Source of the DNA: Salmonella enterica subsp. diarizonae | Lineage (GTDB): Bacteria; Pseudomonadota; Gammaproteobacteria; Enterobacterales; Enterobacteriaceae | Direction: 5' to 3' | NCBI RefSeq assembly: GCF_008692785.1 | Contig: NZ_VXJV01000003.1 | Coordinates: 186,001 to 250,000 of the forward strand | Length of the DNA: 64,000 nucleotides | Shown here: positions 60,232 to 64,000 of the stretch, piece after piece | How positions within the stretch are numbered: position 1 is the first letter of the stretch | How the letters are laid out: every line of letters begins with the position of its first letter | Notes under the pieces: model-generated | Told to the model about the DNA's origin: nothing | The model's database searches: none | Seen by the model: only the letters and a program-made list of their open reading frames with translations | Position numbers and translations under genes: made by a program

Positions 60232-60259
60232 ATTGAAATTCCCCTCACTATCCCCCATT
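60232..60259 (+). promoter_or_regulatory. Sigma-32 (heat-shock) type promoter of prlC
   Basis: ATTGAAA (60232-60238), a 14-bp spacer and CCCCATT (60253-60259) agree well with the sigma-32 consensus CTTGAAA-N11-16-CCCCATnT. prlC is a known heat-shock gene in E. coli. The site lies about 65 bp ahead of the prlC start. Confidence 0.75.
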
Positions 60260-60323
60260 CTAGATCACATCGCGAGAGCGCCAAAAGCGCGCTCCACTCA
60301 CCTTCTTCTACAGGACTGCGCAT

Positions 60324-62366
60324 ATGACCAATCCATTACTGACGTCTTTTTCACTGCCGCCTTTTTCTGCAATTAAACCGGAGCATGTGGTGCCTGCGGT
60401 CACCCAAGCGTTGGCTGATTGCCGGGCGGCGGTAGAAGGCGTTGTGGCGCATGGCGCGCCGTATACCTGGGAAAATCTTTGCCAGCCGTTGGCGGAAGTC
60501 GACGATGCGCTGGGACGAATCTTCTCCCCGGTGAGTCACCTTAACTCGGTGAAAAATAGCCCGGAGCTGCGCGAAGCCTACGAACAGACGTTGCCGTTGC
60601 TGTCTGAATACAGCACCTGGGTTGGGCAACATGAAGGGTTGTACAACGCGTATCGCGACCTGCGCGATGGCGATCATTACGCCACTCTGAATACAGCACA
60701 GAAGAAAGCGATTGATAATGCGCTGCGTGATTTTGAACTGTCCGGCATCGGCCTGCCGAAAGAGAAACAGCAGCGTTACGGCGAAATCGCCACTCGCCTG
60801 TCTGAGCTGGGCAACCTGTACAGCAATAACGTGCTGGACGCAACGCAGGGCTGGACGAAGCTCATTACCGATGAAGCCGAGCTGACGGGAATGCCGGAAA
60901 GCGCGCTCGCCGCTGCTAAAGCGCAGGCCGAAGCAAAAGCGTTGCAGGGCTACCTGTTGACGCTGGATATTCCAAGCTACCTGCCAGTGATGACTTACTG
61001 CGACAACCAGGCGTTGCGCGAAGAGATGTATCGCGCCTATTCCACTCGCGCCTCCGATCAGGGGCCGAACGCGGGGAAATGGGATAACAGCCCGGTGATG
61101 GAAGAAATTCTTGCGCTGCGCCATGAACTGGCGCAACTGCTGGGCTTCGAAAATTATGCCCATAAATCGCTGGCCACCAAAATGGCGGAAAATCCGCAGC
61201 AGGTGCTCGATTTCTTAACCGATCTGGCGAAACGTGCTCGTCCGCAGGGGGAAAAAGAGCTGGCGCAACTGCGTGCCTTCGCGAAAGCGGAGTTCGGCGT
61301 CGACGAGCTGCAACCGTGGGATATCGCGTACTACAGTGAAAAGCAAAAACAGCACCTGTACAGCATCAGCGATGAGCAGCTACGTCCGTACTTCCCGGAA
61401 AACAAAGCCGTGAATGGCCTGTTTGAAGTGGTGAAACGCATTTACGGCATCACCGCGAAAGAGCGCGCTGATGTGGAGGTGTGGCATCCGGATGTTCGTT
61501 TCTTTGAGCTGTATGACGATAACAACGAGCTGCGCGGCAGCTTCTACCTTGATCTGTATGCGCGTGAAAACAAACGTGGCGGCGCGTGGATGGACGACTG
61601 TGTCGGCCAAATGCGTAAAGCGGATGGCACATTGCAAAAGCCGGTCGCTTATCTGACCTGTAATTTCAACCGTCCGGTAAACGGTAAACCCGCTCTGTTT
61701 ACCCATGATGAAGTGATCACCCTGTTCCACGAGTTTGGTCATGGCCTGCATCATATGCTGACCCGCATTGAGACCGCCGGGGTCTCCGGTATCAGCGGCG
61801 TGCCGTGGGATGCGGTCGAACTGCCAAGTCAGTTTATGGAAAACTGGTGTTGGGAACCGGACGCGCTGGCGTTTATCTCTGGTCATTATGAAACTGGCGA
61901 GCCGTTGCCGAAGAAATTGCTGGATAAAATGCTGGCGGCGAAAAACTATCAGGCGGCGCTGTTTATTCTGCGTCAACTGGAGTTCGGTCTGTTTGATTTC
62001 CGTCTACATGCGGAATTTAACCCGCAGCAAGGGGCGAAAATTCTTGAGACGCTCTTTGAAATTAAAAAACAGGTCGCCGTGGTGCCGTCACCGACATGGG
62101 GCCGCTTCCCACATGCGTTCAGCCATATCTTTGCTGGCGGCTATGCGGCAGGCTACTACAGCTATCTGTGGGCCGACGTACTGGCGGCGGACGCTTATTC
62201 CCGCTTTGAGGAGGAGGGCATTTTCAACCGTGAGACCGGTCAGTCATTCCTTGATAACATCCTGACTCGCGGTGGTTCTGAAGAGCCGATGGAACTCTTT
62301 AAACGCTTCCGTGGCCGTGAACCACAACTGGACGCGATGCTGGAGCATTACGGGATTAAAGGCTGA
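60324..62366 (+). CDS. prlC: Oligopeptidase A
   Basis: A 680-residue cytoplasmic zinc metallopeptidase of the M3 (thimet oligopeptidase) family. The zinc motif HEFGH (near residue 469, TLFHEFGHGLHHML) and the downstream glutamate ligand region (ENWCWEPDAL) are present. It degrades signal peptides and short peptides made by ATP-dependent proteases; it was first found as opdA in Salmonella. CTACAGGACTGCGCAT precedes the ATG. rsmJ follows after 6 bp, so the two form an operon. Confidence 0.96.
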   Translation: MTNPLLTSFSLPPFSAIKPEHVVPAVTQALADCRAAVEGVVAHGAPYTWENLCQPLAEVDDALGRIFSPVSHLNSVKNSPELREAYEQTLPLLSEYSTWVGQHEGLYNAYRDLRDGDHYATLNTAQKKAIDNALRDFELSGIGLPKEKQQRYGEIATRLSELGNLYSNNVLDATQGWTKLITDEAELTGMPESALAAAKAQAEAKALQGYLLTLDIPSYLPVMTYCDNQALREEMYRAYSTRASDQGPNAGKWDNSPVMEEILALRHELAQLLGFENYAHKSLATKMAENPQQVLDFLTDLAKRARPQGEKELAQLRAFAKAEFGVDELQPWDIAYYSEKQKQHLYSISDEQLRPYFPENKAVNGLFEVVKRIYGITAKERADVEVWHPDVRFFELYDDNNELRGSFYLDLYARENKRGGAWMDDCVGQMRKADGTLQKPVAYLTCNFNRPVNGKPALFTHDEVITLFHEFGHGLHHMLTRIETAGVSGISGVPWDAVELPSQFMENWCWEPDALAFISGHYETGEPLPKKLLDKMLAAKNYQAALFILRQLEFGLFDFRLHAEFNPQQGAKILETLFEIKKQVAVVPSPTWGRFPHAFSHIFAGGYAAGYYSYLWADVLAADAYSRFEEEGIFNRETGQSFLDNILTRGGSEEPMELFKRFRGREPQLDAMLEHYGIKG

Positions 62367-62372
62367 TTTTAC

Positions 62373-63125
62373 GTGCAAATCTGCTTAATAGATGAAACGG
62401 GCGCCACAGACGGCGCCTTATCTGTTCTGGCTGCCCGCTGGGGACTGGAGCATGACGAAAACAACCCGATGGCGCTGGTACTGACTACAGCGCATCTGGA
62501 GCTGCGCAAGCGCGACGAATCGAAGCTCGGCGGCATTTTCGTCGATTTTGTCGGCGGCGCGATGGCCCATCGACGTAAGTTTGGCGGCGGGCGCGGCGAA
62601 GCGGTGGCGAAGGCGGTCGGTATTAAGGGCGATTATCTGCCGGATGTGGTTGATGCCACGGCGGGGCTGGGGCGCGATGCGTTTGTGCTGGCGTCAGTCG
62701 GTTGCCGCGTGCGGATGCTGGAGCGTAATCCGGTGGTGGCGGCCTTACTGGATGACGGTCTGACGCGCGGCTACGCAGATGCGGACATCGGCCCGTGGTT
62801 GCAGCAACGTTTACAGTTGATTCATGCTTCCAGCCTGACGGCGCTGACTGATATCATTCCGCGCCCGCAGGTGGTCTACCTCGATCCAATGTTTCCTCAC
62901 CGGCAGAAAAGCGCGCTGGTGAAGAAAGAGATGCGGGTGTTTCAGTCGTTGGTGGGGCCGGATTTAGACGCCGACGGACTGCTGGAACCGGCGCGTCAGT
63001 TGGCGACCAAACGCGTGGTGGTTAAACGTCCCGATTATGCGCCGCCGCTGGCGGATGTCGCGACGCCCAACGCCATCGTCACCAAAGGCCACCGGTTCGA
63101 TATTTACCCGGGAACGCCGGAGTAA
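62373..63125 (+). CDS. rsmJ: 16S rRNA (guanine1516-N2)-methyltransferase
   Basis: A 250-residue SAM-dependent methyltransferase (formerly YhiQ) that modifies G1516 of 16S rRNA. It starts with GTG. SAM-binding motifs are [17 protein letters not shown] and [15 protein letters not shown]; the catalytic-region motif is [14 protein letters not shown]. Length equals the E. coli protein. It is coupled to prlC by a 6-bp gap and should share its heat-shock promoter. Confidence 0.95.
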   Translation: MQICLIDETGATDGALSVLAARWGLEHDENNPMALVLTTAHLELRKRDESKLGGIFVDFVGGAMAHRRKFGGGRGEAVAKAVGIKGDYLPDVVDATAGLGRDAFVLASVGCRVRMLERNPVVAALLDDGLTRGYADADIGPWLQQRLQLIHASSLTALTDIIPRPQVVYLDPMFPHRQKSALVKKEMRVFQSLVGPDLDADGLLEPARQLATKRVVVKRPDYAPPLADVATPNAIVTKGHRFDIYPGTPE

Positions 63126-63250
63126 TGCAGTAATTTAATCTTCATTTGCATAATCGTGTTTGTTTGTGCGCTTTTGTACTGAAAGCGCATTTGCTTATCT
63201 TCTTTTTTGTCTATTTAATCAATTGAAAATTAAAGTGTTTTTTAATTGTT

Positions 63251-63266
63251 TTCGACCGTGATCACA
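63251..63266. promoter_or_regulatory. Possible CRP site upstream of the epimerase gene
   Basis: TTCGA-N6-TCACA (63251-63266) has one perfect CRP half-site and one weak one. It lies about 90 bp ahead of the gene in an AT-rich region. Catabolite control would suit a sugar operon, but the match is modest. Confidence 0.35.
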
Positions 63267-63352
63267 GTTCAGCTATCTTTACATAGTTAATGCGTTTTTG
63301 TGCGCATATCATTTAAATTCATGCATAATTGCGCATTTCAGGAGAGATCACA

Positions 63353-64000
63353 ATGAGTAAAAGGACGGTTGCTGATGTTGTTTTATCGCCTTCTTTGATG
63401 TGTACAGATTTGCTGAGTTTAAGCGACTCGGTGAGGGAACTGGAGGAAATAGGTGTAGACGCGCTACATATTGATCTTATTGATAGCACGTTTAGTCCCA
63501 GTATGCCGTTGGGCTTAGAGGTAATCAGGCAATTACGTGAAAAAACGAATCTCGATTTTGATATCCATATTATGTCGATGAATAATGAGTGGTTTATTAA
63601 ACAGGCGCTCGATATTGGTGTACGGCGGGTTTCATTCCATTATGAAACGTCACTGCATCCCGACAGGCTGGTAAATCTAATTAAGAAACAAAAAGTTGAA
63701 GCGGGAATCGCACTCAACCCCGCCACCAGTTTACGTTCACTTGACTATCTTCTTCCTTCGTTAGATTACGTTTTACTTATGCTGATTAATCCGGGGTTTG
63801 CCAGTAATAAAGATGAACAGCAGGTTCCTTATGCGGAAGATAAAGTCCGCCATCTGCATGCCCGGATTGCGGAGGCAGGAACTCATACTGCAATACAGGT
63901 TGATGGTAGAGTCTCATTTGCCACCATTCCTGGGTTGGTCGCGGCGGGGGCGAGTAATCTGGTACTCGGCAGCACTGGGCTTTTTTTCCGTGGGGCCACG
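63353..64000 (+). CDS. Ribulose-phosphate 3-epimerase family protein, 5' part
   Basis: The frame starts at ATG 63353 with AGGAGA upstream and is open to the window end, giving the first 216 residues. The TIM-barrel motifs of the family are visible: LSPSLMCTDLLSL, LHIDLIDSTFSPSMPLG, FDIHIMS, VSFHYET, LMLINPGFA and IQVDGRVS. The metal-binding residues (His, Asp, His, Asp) fit the pattern. Length and sequence differ from the housekeeping Rpe, so it is probably a paralogue with another sugar phosphate (compare SgcE or AlsE). It is likely the first gene of a sugar operon beyond the window. Confidence 0.8.
   Translation, partial: MSKRTVADVVLSPSLMCTDLLSLSDSVRELEEIGVDALHIDLIDSTFSPSMPLGLEVIRQLREKTNLDFDIHIMSMNNEWFIKQALDIGVRRVSFHYETSLHPDRLVNLIKKQKVEAGIALNPATSLRSLDYLLPSLDYVLLMLINPGFASNKDEQQVPYAEDKVRHLHARIAEAGTHTAIQVDGRVSFATIPGLVAAGASNLVLGSTGLFFRGAT

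Overview
The window is a chromosomal segment of an enteric bacterium, almost certainly Salmonella enterica. Gene order is the enteric backbone from glyS through cspA, yiaG, yiaF, yiaD, bisC, tag, eptB, proK, dppABCDF, the bcs cellulose genes, dctA, kdgK, pdeH, treF, gor, rlmJ, prlC and rsmJ. Protein sequences are close to those of Escherichia coli, but several genes point to Salmonella: cueP, remains of the fructose-asparagine (fra) locus between treF and gor where E. coli K-12 carries its acid fitness island, a PAP2 phosphatase beside rlmJ, and a lysozyme-like/HEPN-like gene pair beside treF. No serovar can be assigned from the sequence alone. Decay of fra, truncation of ghrB and lack of long polar fimbrial genes between yhjY and eptB would fit a host-adapted lineage, but that is inference.

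Left part (1-13.6 kb): the end of glyS; cueP with a MerR-type 19-bp-spacer promoter; cspA with its long cold-shock leader; yiaG and yiaF; a truncated ghrB; a foreign-looking 1.5 kb cassette coding for an Hcp (type VI secretion tube) protein, a predicted L,D-transpeptidase-fold (Tlde1-like) toxin and a small membrane immunity protein; then yiaD, bisC, yiaC, tag, yhjY, eptB and tRNA-Pro(CGG). The tRNA is followed by two 168-bp tandem repeats. Each repeat contains the tRNA 3' end, a terminator and a strongly self-complementary segment, an arrangement like rtT downstream of tyrT.

Middle part (13.6-36 kb): the dipeptide ABC transporter dppABCDF with a REP hairpin after dppA; the amino-acid permease yhjV with a remnant of a methionine gamma-lyase-like gene behind it; the ldrD/rdlD type I toxin-antitoxin; and the complete cellulose locus, with bcsEFG on the minus strand and bcsRQABZC on the plus strand. 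All cellulose genes look intact, so cellulose production with phosphoethanolamine modification under cyclic di-GMP control is expected.

Right part (36-64 kb): the EAL proteins PdeK and PdeH (the latter with a clean flagellar sigma-28 promoter), dctA, yhjJ, kdgK, yhjG, yhjE, yhjD, the regulators yhjC and yhjB, a lysozyme-like protein lacking two catalytic residues, a membrane protein with a probable HEPN domain, treF, an intact fraR followed by a wrecked fraB/fraE fusion, gor, rlmJ, the PAP2 phosphatase, prlC-rsmJ with a sigma-32-like promoter, and the start of a pentose-phosphate epimerase family gene running off the end.

The items most worth a second look are the Hcp/Tlde1-like cassette flanked by imperfect direct repeats inside the ghrB region, the structured repeats behind proK, and the two-step inactivation of the fra operon.
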